Assembly (NCBI RefSeq): GCF_036826855.1
Contig: NZ_CP104578.1
Location: forward strand, 5,057,501 to 5,121,500
Origin: Streptomyces sp. SJL17-4
GTDB taxonomy: Bacteria; Actinomycetota; Actinomycetes; Streptomycetales; Streptomycetaceae
Direction of reading: 5' to 3'
DNA length: 64,000 bases
Positions within the stretch are counted from its first letter, which is position 1. Each line of letters starts with the position of its first letter. Below are positions 23,830 through 31,284 of this stretch, one piece after another. The position numbers and the translations under genes are program-made. A model generated the notes under the pieces. That model did no database searches, was not told where the DNA came from, and worked only from the letters and a program-made list of their open reading frames with translations.

Positions 23830-24921
23830 GTGATCGAGATTTCGCTGACGACGTCCGAACACGGGACCCACGCCGGATCCCTTCGCATCGCCGACAGCCG
23901 GCTGTGGGAGACGTTCGGCAGCATCGGGCTGCTGTCGGCCTACCGGGGGCTCGTACCCTGGCCGTACACCAACTGGGGCCGGGCGGCCCGCCGTTCGCTG
24001 TTACGGGCCGACGTGACCCTGCCGGGATGGCTCGTCCACCTCTTCCGGGCCGGCGGCGGCACCCTGCCGTCGTTCCTCCTCCCCGTCCCGTCCTCGGCCC
24101 GGCAGCCGGACCTGGCGGACGAGATCGCGTCACTCCGCGAGGTCGACCCGGCCCGGGTGCGCGAGGAGCTGGAGCGGTGGTTCCCGCAGGGCGTCCCCGC
24201 CGAGGTGCGCCCGCTGTACGCGGATCCCGCGGCGCGGATCGCCGACCTGTGCGCCTTCCTCCCGCGCTACGTACGCGCCGCCCTCGCCCCGTACGAGGCG
24301 TCCCTGCGGACCGTCACGGACGACGACATCCTGCTCCGCGCCCGCGTGCTCGCCACCCAGGGCCCGGACCGCCTCCTCGGCACCCTGAACGGGGCCATCT
24401 CGCGGCGCGGCGACGTCCTGCGGCTGCACGCCGGACCGCCGGGCAGGATCGCGGCGAAGACCGACGTCTCCCGCATCGTCCTCGTACCCCTGGTGTTCGG
24501 CCGGGGGGCGTCCCTCCTGGGCTTCGCCCCGAACGGGGTGACGGCCGTGTCGTACCAGGCCGAGGGGGCCGCCGTCCTGGCCTGCGAGATCCGGCCCGGA
24601 CGACGGGCGGGCAGGCGGGCCGACGAGGGGGCCGACGAACCCGCCCGCGGCGACCGGCTGGAGATCCTGCTCGGCCGCAGCCGGGCCGGCGTCGTCCGCG
24701 GTCTCGTCGCCCCGACCACCACCTCGGACCTGGCGGTGACGCTCGGACTCGCGCCGAGCACCGTCTCCGAACACCTCACCTCCCTGGTGGCCGCGGGCGT
24801 GGTGCGGCGGCGCCGGGCGGGCGTACGGGTGCTGTACGAGCTGGACGCCTCGGGTGTCGCGCTGCTCAGGCACCTGGACAACAGGCGTAGGGTCAACGCG
24901 CCGTCGTACGAAACCACTTGA
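23830..24921 (+). CDS. ArsR-type winged-helix regulator with DUF5937-like N-terminus; contains a TTA codon
   Basis: 363 aa, much longer than a plain ArsR protein. The last ~85 residues form an ArsR-like winged helix (TTTSDLAVTLGLAPSTVSEHL, then VRRRRAGVRVLYELD). The first ~260 residues resemble the DUF5937-type region seen in Streptomyces ArsR-like regulators. Codon 58 is TTA (24001-24003), read only by the bldA tRNA in Streptomyces, so full expression should depend on development. No metal-binding Cys motif is present. The YbaK-like gene follows after 26 bp. Start GTG 23830. Confidence 0.82.
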   Translation: MIEISLTTSEHGTHAGSLRIADSRLWETFGSIGLLSAYRGLVPWPYTNWGRAARRSLLRADVTLPGWLVHLFRAGGGTLPSFLLPVPSSARQPDLADEIASLREVDPARVREELERWFPQGVPAEVRPLYADPAARIADLCAFLPRYVRAALAPYEASLRTVTDDDILLRARVLATQGPDRLLGTLNGAISRRGDVLRLHAGPPGRIAAKTDVSRIVLVPLVFGRGASLLGFAPNGVTAVSYQAEGAAVLACEIRPGRRAGRRADEGADEPARGDRLEILLGRSRAGVVRGLVAPTTTSDLAVTLGLAPSTVSEHLTSLVAAGVVRRRRAGVRVLYELDASGVALLRHLDNRRRVNAPSYETT

Positions 24922-24947
24922 AACACCCCGCAACAAGGAGGAACCCC

Positions 24948-25445
24948 ATGACCGCCGACGCCGGAAACGAGACCTACGAGAAGCTGCTCGCCCTGCTGGA
25001 CGAGCGTGGTGCCGCCTACCGGGTGATCGAGCACGCCCCCGAGGGAGCCACCGAGGCGGTCAGCGCACTGCGGGGACACACGGTCGCCGAGGCGGCCAAG
25101 TGCATCATCGCCATGGTGAAGATCGGCAAGAAGGAGAAGCGCTTCGCGCTGGTCGTCGTCCCCGGTGACCGGCGGATCGACCTGAACGCGGTGAAGGCGC
25201 TGTACGGCGGCACGTACGTCTCCTTCGCGTCCCCGGAGATCGCGGAGGACCTCGCGGGGTCGCCGAGCGGCACGATCCTGCCGTTCGCCTTCGACGAGCG
25301 ACTCGAACTGCTCGTGGACCCCGACCTGCTGACGCACCAGGAGTTCTACTTCAACGCCGCGCGGCTCGACCGCTCGATCGCCCTGTCGTCGGAGGACTAC
25401 AAGGCGATCGCGGAGCCGCGCGTGGAGCGGGTCTCGACGGACTGA
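24948..25445 (+). CDS. YbaK/EbsC-family aminoacyl-tRNA deacylase
   Basis: 165 aa from ATG 24948, which has the strong ribosome site AAGGAGGAA. YbaK features: EHAPEGATEAVSALRGHTVAEAAKCIIA, the conserved Lys region and VVVPGDRRIDLNAVKALYG. The family trans-edits mischarged tRNA (e.g. Cys-tRNA-Pro), although some members have unknown substrates. It is one of two YbaK-type proteins in this window; the other is at 30738-31232 and is only distantly similar. It shares a likely transcript with the ArsR gene. Confidence 0.85.
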   Translation: MTADAGNETYEKLLALLDERGAAYRVIEHAPEGATEAVSALRGHTVAEAAKCIIAMVKIGKKEKRFALVVVPGDRRIDLNAVKALYGGTYVSFASPEIAEDLAGSPSGTILPFAFDERLELLVDPDLLTHQEFYFNAARLDRSIALSSEDYKAIAEPRVERVSTD

Positions 25446-25450
25446 CCACC

Positions 25451-25480
25451 ACCGGGCGGGACCGGGCGGGACCGGGCGGG
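25451..25480. repeat. Three 10-bp tandem repeats at a convergent junction
   Basis: ACCGGGCGGG repeats exactly three times, filling the gap between the convergent YbaK and LysE genes. Confidence 0.9.
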
Positions 25481-26098
25481 TCAGGCCATGGAGGGTGTCA
25501 GCGCGAGCAGCATTCCCAGGCCGACCAGGACGGCCCCGATGACCTTGTTGAGCACGGTCTGCCGCTGCAACAGCCGGGACCGCAGGGCCTGGTTGGAGAA
25601 GAGGACCGCGGCGAGGGCGAACCAGACCAGGTGGGCGAAGGACATGAAGAGCCCGTAGCCGACCTGCTGGAAGACGGGGGTGTCGGCGCTGACGACCTGG
25701 GTGTACGTGCTCAGCACGAACAGCATCGTCTTGGGGTTGAGCGCGTTCGTGAGAAAGCCGGTGCGCAGCGCGCCGGCCTTCGAAAGGCCGCCGTCCTCCG
25801 AAAGGTCGATGTCCACCTGGGCCTTGGTGACGAACGTCTTGTAGCCGATGTACACCAGATACGCGGCGCCGACGAGTTTCATCGCCGTGAAAAGCATCGG
25901 GGTCCGGGAGACCAGAAGTCCCACGCCCAGCATCGTGTACGTGACGTGGACGAGAACGCCTAGTGCAATTCCGACGGCCGCGAGAACGCCGGCGGTCCTT
26001 CCGTACAGATAACTGTTGCGGACGGTCATCGCGAAATCCGCGCCGGGGCTGATCACAGCCAGAATGGTGATGACCGCCACGGCGATGAGCTGACCCAT
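25481..26098 (-). CDS. LysE/RhtB-family amino-acid exporter
   Basis: 205 aa, about six membrane helices. The N-terminal VISPGADFAMTVRNS is the family motif (helix 1), and NALNPKTMLFVLSTY is the typical mid-protein loop. LysE/RhtB proteins export amino acids and derivatives. It lies 104 bp downstream of, and on the same strand as, an isoleucine-dioxygenase-like gene, suggesting export of a hydroxylated amino acid. A large hairpin sits between them, so the two may be differentially expressed. Confidence 0.9.
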   Translation of the reverse strand: MGQLIAVAVITILAVISPGADFAMTVRNSYLYGRTAGVLAAVGIALGVLVHVTYTMLGVGLLVSRTPMLFTAMKLVGAAYLVYIGYKTFVTKAQVDIDLSEDGGLSKAGALRTGFLTNALNPKTMLFVLSTYTQVVSADTPVFQQVGYGLFMSFAHLVWFALAAVLFSNQALRSRLLQRQTVLNKVIGAVLVGLGMLLALTPSMA

Positions 26099-26145
26099 GT
26101 TCCCGACTTCCCGCCTTCTCGCTCACGTACTCACTCAAGGGGTGA

Positions 26146-26194
26146 GCGGGTGGGAGGGTTCGCGTCCTCGCGGACCCCGTCCCCTCCCACCCGC
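26146..26194 (-). terminator. Large hairpin between dioxygenase and exporter genes (terminator or attenuator)
   Basis: A perfect 13-bp stem (GCGGGTGGGAGGG/CCCTCCCACCCGC) encloses a 23-nt region with an inner GTCC-TCGC-GGAC stem. It starts 9 bp beyond the dioxygenase stop and is 48 bp before the exporter start. Confidence 0.65.
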
Positions 26195-26202
26195 ACCTGA
26201 CA

Positions 26203-26940
26203 TCAGGGCTTGTGACGGTAGGTGATGACCAGCACGTCGCGCGAGGCCGGGGCGGCGGGGTCGATCTGCTCGATCGGCGAGACGCCGTGGTAGACGCGCT
26301 CGTCGTTGACGAGGGCCACGTCGAGCGGGTCGGCCAGGGAGAACTTCTCGACCGGCTGCTTGTCCAGGTTGAAGACGGTGCTCTCGCCGCCGGTGGCGTT
26401 GGAGCGGCCGACCATCGCCATCAGGACGAACGTGACACCGTCGCGGTGCACGCCCTCCGGCGTGGGCAGGCCCACCTCCTCGCCGTTGACCTCGATGCGG
26501 AACTGGTGGGCCTCGATGTGCCAGCCCGAGTACGGGGCGAGGCGACCGAATATGTCGCAGCCGAGGGTGAGCAGGCTGTCCATGGTGCGGCCGCGCAGGA
26601 TCTGCTCCTCGAACGGCTCGTAGTGCCGGGCCACACCGCCGTTGAGGGTGTTGTAGTCGAGCCCCTGGTAGTGCGGCTGGTGCGCCTCGACGCGGTAGTC
26701 GGCGCTCGCGCGGGGCGCGCTCAGGGTGGCGTGCCGACGGCGGCGGTAGCGTCCGCCGTCCGCCATGTAGCTGTCGAGCGGCATCCGCGACCAGCTCTCG
26801 CGGAACGCCTCCAGGTCGTCGACGGCGGTCTCGGACCGCCGGCGGAGAAGATTCTTCACCTTCTCGCCGGATATCAGGTCGTAGCTCCGGGAGGAAAGGG
26901 ACTCGGCGATTTCTTCGACACCCGACTGATACGTGGACAT
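26203..26940 (-). CDS. 2-oxoglutarate/Fe(II) dioxygenase, L-isoleucine-dioxygenase-like
   Basis: 245 aa of the 2OG-Fe dioxygenase family that includes Bacillus isoleucine 4-hydroxylase. The facial triad is readable: H165-R-D167 in EGVHRDGVTF and distal H218 in ERVYHGV, with R234 (SRDVLVITYRHKP) placed to hold 2-oxoglutarate. The QFRIEVNGEEVGLPTPEGVHRDG block is family-typical. Known relatives hydroxylate free Ile, Leu or Met. A GGGGGAAAACC ribosome site precedes the ATG. A LysE-type exporter lies downstream and an SDR is divergent. Substrate is inferred only. Confidence 0.85.
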   Translation of the reverse strand: MSTYQSGVEEIAESLSSRSYDLISGEKVKNLLRRRSETAVDDLEAFRESWSRMPLDSYMADGGRYRRRRHATLSAPRASADYRVEAHQPHYQGLDYNTLNGGVARHYEPFEEQILRGRTMDSLLTLGCDIFGRLAPYSGWHIEAHQFRIEVNGEEVGLPTPEGVHRDGVTFVLMAMVGRSNATGGESTVFNLDKQPVEKFSLADPLDVALVNDERVYHGVSPIEQIDPAAPASRDVLVITYRHKP

Positions 26941-27147
26941 GGTTTTCCCCCTGATGAAAGCGTGGTCGAAAGCCTGGTCGGCGGCGAAGTAGATCGTGGT
27001 ATTAGCGCCTGGGGTGTGTCAAAGTCTTTCGGCTCTGGCCGAATTGCCGTAGCCGCGCTTTCTTCGCGTATACAGGCGGGGGGAATTGATGAACGGCATG
27101 TTACGGAGGGCTGGCGCGGCCCGGCCCCGGGTGCTGAGATCGGATGT

Positions 27148-27930
27148 ATGGACCTCACGGAACGCTTCGACGGATACGCGGTACTGATCACCGGCGCGGC
27201 GCGCGGCATCGGCGCGGCGACGGCGCGACGGCTCGCGGCGGAGGGGGCGAGGGTCCTGGTCACGGACGTGGACGAGGCGGCGGCGCGGAAGACGGCGGCG
27301 GGGATTCCGGGAGCGGAGTACCGGCACTGCGACGTGGGCGACCAGACCTCGGTGGACGAGGCGACGGCGTACGCGGTGGAGGTCTTCGGCGGCCTGGACG
27401 TCCTGGTCAACAACGCCCTCGGCCCGGTGGCGCCCGACCGGGACCGCTTCGAGGACGAGCCGGACGCGGTGTTCACCGTCCAGCACGACGTCACCTTCAT
27501 GGGCGCGGTCCGCTGCTCCCGGGCGGCACTGCCGCATCTGGCGGCGGCCGGCGGGCGCGGGGCGATCGTGAACATCGGATCGGTCAACGCCGAGACGGAC
27601 TTCGGCAACCACGCCTACAGCGCGGCGAAGGCGGGCCTGGCGTCGCTGACCCGCACGCTCGCGGGCGACGCGGCGGGGCGCGGGGTGCGGGTGAACCAGA
27701 TCAACCCCGGAACGATCGCGACGACGGCGTGGTCGGGCAAGGACCGCGAGCTGAGGACCCTGGCCGACCGGGTCTACCCCCTGTCGCGGGTGGGCACCCC
27801 GGAGGACGTGGCGGCGGCGGTCGCCTTCCTGGCCTCGGCGGACGCGTCCTGGATCACGGGCACGGTCCTGCGGGTGGACGGCGGCCTGCTGGCGGTCAAC
27901 ACCCACTTCGCGGAGGTGCTGGGGGACTGA
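27148..27930 (+). CDS. Short-chain dehydrogenase/reductase
   Basis: 260 aa classical SDR: TGAARGIGAA near residues 15-24, NNA in LVNNALGPVAP, catalytic Ser in IVNIGSVNAE and YSAAK, then NQINPGTIATTAW and a C-terminal VLRVDGGLLA as in FabG-like enzymes. The start is ATG 27148. It is divergent from the dioxygenase gene (about 207 bp of relatively A/T-rich spacer), so it may or may not belong to the same pathway. Substrate unknown. Confidence 0.88.
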   Translation: MDLTERFDGYAVLITGAARGIGAATARRLAAEGARVLVTDVDEAAARKTAAGIPGAEYRHCDVGDQTSVDEATAYAVEVFGGLDVLVNNALGPVAPDRDRFEDEPDAVFTVQHDVTFMGAVRCSRAALPHLAAAGGRGAIVNIGSVNAETDFGNHAYSAAKAGLASLTRTLAGDAAGRGVRVNQINPGTIATTAWSGKDRELRTLADRVYPLSRVGTPEDVAAAVAFLASADASWITGTVLRVDGGLLAVNTHFAEVLGD

Positions 27931-27968
27931 GGGAGCGAGGGGGCGAGGGGCCGAGGGGGCGGACCCCG

Positions 27969-28250
27969 CTACAGCCGCTCGGTTCTGACCGCGTCCACGA
28001 ACGATGTCCAGGCCCCGTCCCCGAAGGCGAGGCGGGGGCCGGCGGGGGCCGTCTTGCTGTCGCGGATGCGGATGCGGATGCGGATGCGGACGGGGACGGG
28101 GACGGGGACAGTGCCGTGGGGGTCGTCCATGACCTCCACACATTGGCCGTTCCCGCTGCTGTAGCTGCTGCTTCGCCACACCGGCTCGGCCGGGTCGTGC
28201 TGGTCGGGTTGGTCTAGCTGGTCGTGTTGGTCGCGCTGGTCGTGCTGCAC
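27969..28250 (-). CDS. DUF397 protein with low-complexity insertions
   Basis: 93 aa from GTG 28250 (GAGAGAGG is 9 nt upstream; GTG 28259 is an alternative). The DUF397 pattern is clear: VWRSSSYSSGNGQCVEV ... RDSKTAPAGPRLAFGDGAWTSFVDAVR. It is interrupted before RDSK by a VPVPVPVRIRIRIRI run from a hexanucleotide repeat, and the N-terminus is a Gln-Asp-rich repeat. DUF397 proteins usually pair with XRE/DUF5753 regulators, and here the XRE gene ends 21 bp upstream on the same strand. Confidence 0.85.
   Translation of the reverse strand: MQHDQRDQHDQLDQPDQHDPAEPVWRSSSYSSGNGQCVEVMDDPHGTVPVPVPVRIRIRIRIRDSKTAPAGPRLAFGDGAWTSFVDAVRTERL
28062..28109 (-). repeat. Hexanucleotide microsatellite in the DUF397 gene
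   Basis: Eight consecutive 6-bp units: four GCGGAT, one GCGGAC and three GGGGAC (plus strand). They encode the Ile-Arg and Val-Pro dipeptide runs. Slippage would change the copy number in frame. Confidence 0.92.
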
Positions 28251-28271
28251 TGCGAACACCCTCTCTCGGTC

Positions 28272-29129
28272 CTACTCTTCCGCAACCCTGGCCAGCAGCC
28301 CGGCGCTGTCGTCCGGCCCGAGGGCCACCGCCTGGAGGTGCTCGAACAACGACTTGTAGCGCCGGACCTCCGGCTCCGACTCGAGGAACAGATCGCCGGC
28401 CGGCGTGTCCAGATAGACCAGTTCGGGATCGTCCGCGTCGGGGAAGTCCATGTGGACGAAGCTGCCGGTCATACCGGCGTGCGCACCCCGCTCGAAGGGG
28501 ATCACCTGGAACGTGACATGCGGCTCCGCCATCAGTTCGAGCAGATGCCGTGCCTGGCCGCGCATGACGTCACGACCCCCGACCGCCCGCCGCAGGGCCG
28601 CCTCGTCCACGATCGCCCGGAGGTGCAGCGGGTGTTCCCCGGTGAGGACGGCCTGGCGCTCCATGCGCGCCTGGACGCGCTGCGCGACCTCCTTCCGGCT
28701 GGCCACCGGGAGGACACCCCGGACGACCTCCGTGGCGTACTGCTCCGTCTGGGCGAGCCCGGGAACGAACAGCGACTCGTAGTTGCGGACCGTCCGTGCC
28801 TCGGCCTCGAAGCCGATGTACGCGGTGTACTCCTCGGGCAGTTCCGCGTGGTACGGCTGCCGCCAGCCCTGAGCGTTCGACCCGCTCCGCAGGGCCAGCA
28901 GGTCGGTGCGCCGGGCCTCGTCGGCCTGATAGGTGTCCAACAGGCCGACGAGTGTGCGCCTTTGGGGTCGGGCCCGGGATCTCTCGATCCGGTAGAGCGT
29001 CGCCTCGTTGATCCCGGTCCGCTCCGTGACGTCCTCGCGCGTGAGCCCGGCCTCGGCGCGCAGCTTCCTCAACTCCGCAGCGAGACGCCGGAGTTGGACG
29101 GTCGGCGGGTGCGGTCGCTTGGCCGGCAT
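28272..29129 (-). CDS. XRE-family regulator with DUF5753 C-terminal domain
   Basis: 285 aa from ATG 29129, with AGAAGGGA upstream. Residues ~12-70 are the helix-turn-helix (LRRLAAELRKLRAEAGLTRE, then INEATLYRIERSRARPQ). Residues ~105-280 are the DUF5753 region (YESLFVPGLAQTEQYA, QVIPFERGAHAGMTGSF). Together with the DUF397 gene it forms the common streptomycete XRE/DUF397 pair, related to whiJ/abaA-type loci that affect development. Divergent from a leader ORF and DUF7848 gene. Confidence 0.9.
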   Translation of the reverse strand: MPAKRPHPPTVQLRRLAAELRKLRAEAGLTREDVTERTGINEATLYRIERSRARPQRRTLVGLLDTYQADEARRTDLLALRSGSNAQGWRQPYHAELPEEYTAYIGFEAEARTVRNYESLFVPGLAQTEQYATEVVRGVLPVASRKEVAQRVQARMERQAVLTGEHPLHLRAIVDEAALRRAVGGRDVMRGQARHLLELMAEPHVTFQVIPFERGAHAGMTGSFVHMDFPDADDPELVYLDTPAGDLFLESEPEVRRYKSLFEHLQAVALGPDDSAGLLARVAEE

Positions 29130-29388
29130 GATGCGGTCCCTTCTCTGCCGGGCGGGTACCCGCGAGTGTGCGCGGTCACCGCGCCGGCGCTCAACTCGCG
29201 GAACGCCGAGGGGGAGTTCGCAAGCCTTGCATTCCTCCGATGCGCGTGGGCATGCTGTGACGGCGATCACGTGCCGTACCTCGACCGTAACGGTGAGTTG
29301 ATCTTGCTGGTCCGTACGAGAAACAGCAAGCCCCCCGCCACCGCGCGAACGGGCCGGGGCGTGGCCACCGCTTCGAAGGAGCGTCGAC

Positions 29389-29538
29389 GTGAGCAACCCT
29401 GGCGTCCGCCTTGCCGGCCCGGTCCCCCGGCCGTTACCGCCCCCGCCGGGGCACCGCCCGGCCGCACCGGCTCTGCGGGTCGCACAGGCCCGGCCGGCCG
29501 TACCGGCCCTGCCCGCCGTGGGCGGTGGGTCGAGGTGA
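29389..29538 (+). CDS. 49-aa Pro/Ala-rich leader ORF with an in-frame TTA codon, coupled to the DUF7848 gene
   Basis: A GTG with an excellent Shine-Dalgarno (GAAGGAG, 7-8 nt upstream) opens a 49-codon frame starting VSNPGVRLAGPVPRP. Codon 16 is TTA (29434-29436). Its TGA overlaps the GTG of the next gene (GTGA, 29535-29538). No domain; nearly half Pro and Ala. RBS, coupling and the TTA suggest a translated regulatory leader rather than a functional protein. The remainder of the 29130-29388 spacer shows no other gene, only the divergent promoter region. Confidence 0.5.
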   Translation: MSNPGVRLAGPVPRPLPPPPGHRPAAPALRVAQARPAVPALPAVGGGSR

Positions 29539-29822
29539 GCGCTGCGGGGGCGTACCACCGGACCGCGCGGCGGCCCAGGCTCTGGGCGTTACGTCCCGAC
29601 CGGACGGGCAGCGGGACCATCACCGAGGCCGAGTGCACCACCTGCCTCGACGGCTCCGGCGCGGCGGACGACGGACGAGGGCCCGCCGTCTGGTGTCTCT
29701 CCCACGCCCAGGCCACCGGCCACACCGGCTTCCGCCGCATCCGTACGGACTTCTTCCGCGCGTCCTGGGACGGCCCGGCCCCCGGCGCGGGTGCGGGCGT
29801 GGGCGCCGGCGTCGGTGGCTGA
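29535..29822 (+). CDS. DUF7848-like protein
   Basis: 95 aa from GTG 29535. The pattern AECTTCLDGSGAADDGRGPAVWC then HAQATGHTGFRRIRTDFFRA matches the streptomycete DUF7848 family (Cys pairs, a Trp, then His-x4-TGH). The C-terminus ends in a Gly/Ala/Val tail. Function unknown; such proteins often lie beside XRE/DUF397 loci. It lacks its own strong ribosome site and its start overlaps the upstream leader ORF stop, so its translation should depend on that ORF. Confidence 0.7.
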   Translation: MSAAGAYHRTARRPRLWALRPDRTGSGTITEAECTTCLDGSGAADDGRGPAVWCLSHAQATGHTGFRRIRTDFFRASWDGPAPGAGAGVGAGVGG

Positions 29823-29889
29823 CATCGCCCCGCCCGTCGCCCGCCCCCGCCCGTCGCCCCCCACCCACCCGTAACCCGCCCGCCCCGTC

Positions 29890-30741
29890 TCACCCGGCGT
29901 GCAGCATCAGCCCGATCCCGGCCACCATCAGGCCCGCCGCCGCGATCCTCGGGCCGCCGAAGCGTTCCTTGAAGAAGAGGGCCCCGATGGCCGCGCCGAC
30001 GATGATCGAGGACTCGCGCAGCGCCGCGACCGGTGCCAGCGGCGCCTTCGTCTGGGCCCAGAGCACCAGGCCGTACGCGGTCACCGACAGCGCCGCGCCC
30101 AGCAGGCCCCGCCCCGCGTACGGGCGGAGCTGGGGGAGCAGGGCCGCCCGGCGGGTCCAGAGGGCGTACGCCGGGATCGCCAGGCCCTCCAGGACCATCA
30201 GCCACGCGATGTAGCCCAGCGGCGTGCCCGAGGCGCGGACGCCGACACCGTCCACCACCGTGTACAGGGCGATCGACAGGCCCGTCGCGCCCGCCGCGAG
30301 CAGCGCAGGCCAGTGGGGGCGCGCCCCCTCGCCCCGGATGCCCCACAGCGCCAGGCCCGTCAGGCCCGCGCACGCCACCGCGACCCCCAGCAGCTGCCGG
30401 CCGTCCGGTATCTCGTCCACGAACACCGCCGCGAGCGCCGTCACGGCCAGCGGGGCCGTACCGCGCGCGATCGGGTACATCTGCCCGAAGTCGCCCAGCG
30501 AGAACGAGCGCATGAGCAGCACCATGTAGCCCACGTGCAGCAGCGCCGACGCCACCAGGTACGGCCACGCCCCCGCCGCAGGCAACGGCACGAAGAGGGC
30601 CATCACCAGGCCGATGAGGGCGCCGCCGCCGGATATCAGCGTGAACGAGAGCAGCTGGTCCCTGATGTGGTGCGCCAGCGCGTTCCAGCTCGCGTGCGTG
30701 ACGGCGGCGACCAGGACGGCCAGGGTGACGAGCGGGGTCAC
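29890..30741 (-). CDS. EamA-type (DMT superfamily) transporter
   Basis: 283 aa, ten hydrophobic helices in two EamA-like repeats. Helix landmarks include [21 protein letters not shown] at the N-terminus and GRQLLGVAVACAGLTGLALWG and RIAAAGLMVAGIGLMLHAG at the repeat ends. The C-terminal repeat has the ESSIIVGAAIGALFFKERFG segment with the conserved Glu-Arg. The GTG start 30741 overlaps the stop of the upstream YbaK gene by 4 bp. Substrate unknown; DMT proteins export metabolites or amino acids. Confidence 0.88.
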   Translation of the reverse strand: MTPLVTLAVLVAAVTHASWNALAHHIRDQLLSFTLISGGGALIGLVMALFVPLPAAGAWPYLVASALLHVGYMVLLMRSFSLGDFGQMYPIARGTAPLAVTALAAVFVDEIPDGRQLLGVAVACAGLTGLALWGIRGEGARPHWPALLAAGATGLSIALYTVVDGVGVRASGTPLGYIAWLMVLEGLAIPAYALWTRRAALLPQLRPYAGRGLLGAALSVTAYGLVLWAQTKAPLAPVAALRESSIIVGAAIGALFFKERFGGPRIAAAGLMVAGIGLMLHAG

Positions 30742-31232
30742 GCCGAGGGCTCGCGGACGTCCACCAGGGTCCCGCCGGCGTGTGCCACCAGCGACTTCGG
30801 GTCGAGCGCGAACACCGTGTGCGGGGTGCCCGCCGCCGCCCACACCAGCGCGTGGTCGAGGAGGCCCCGGTCGGCGAGGACCCGTGTCGGCGTGATGTGG
30901 CCGAACGGCGGGACGCCGCCGATCGCGTACCCCGTCGTCTCCCGGACCACCTTCGCGTCCGCCCGGGTCACCCTCTCGGCGCCCAGCTCCACCCGTACCC
31001 GCTCGACGTCCACCCGCGAGGCGCCGTCCATCAGCACGAGGACCGGCACCCCGTCGGCGGCGAAGATCAGCGACTTCGCGATCTCCGACACCTGGCAGCC
31101 GATGGCGTCGGCGGCCTGCTGGGCCGTGCGGGTCTCGTCCGGGAAGCGGCGGATCTCGACGTCGAGGCCCAATTCATCGAGTGCGGCGGCGAATCGGGGG
31201 TGGGCGTGGGAGGCGGTCTCGTCAGTCGTCAT
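30738..31232 (-). CDS. YbaK/prolyl-tRNA deacylase-associated protein
   Basis: 164 aa from ATG 31232 (frame open to 31265). YbaK fold landmarks: TAQQAADAIGCQVSEIAKSL, VLMDGASRVDVERV and GYAIGGVPPFGH, the last being the conserved Gly-Gly-Pro/His loop. Likely trans-editing of mischarged tRNA. It is co-transcribed with the EamA transporter by a 4-bp overlap. It is the second YbaK-type gene of the window and closer to the classical YbaK form than the one at 24948. Confidence 0.88.
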   Translation of the reverse strand: MTTDETASHAHPRFAAALDELGLDVEIRRFPDETRTAQQAADAIGCQVSEIAKSLIFAADGVPVLVLMDGASRVDVERVRVELGAERVTRADAKVVRETTGYAIGGVPPFGHITPTRVLADRGLLDHALVWAAAGTPHTVFALDPKSLVAHAGGTLVDVREPSA

Positions 31233-31284
31233 GGCCCGCACGCTAGCGGTGGGTGTACGGGCCACGCGACCCGGTTACGGACCC

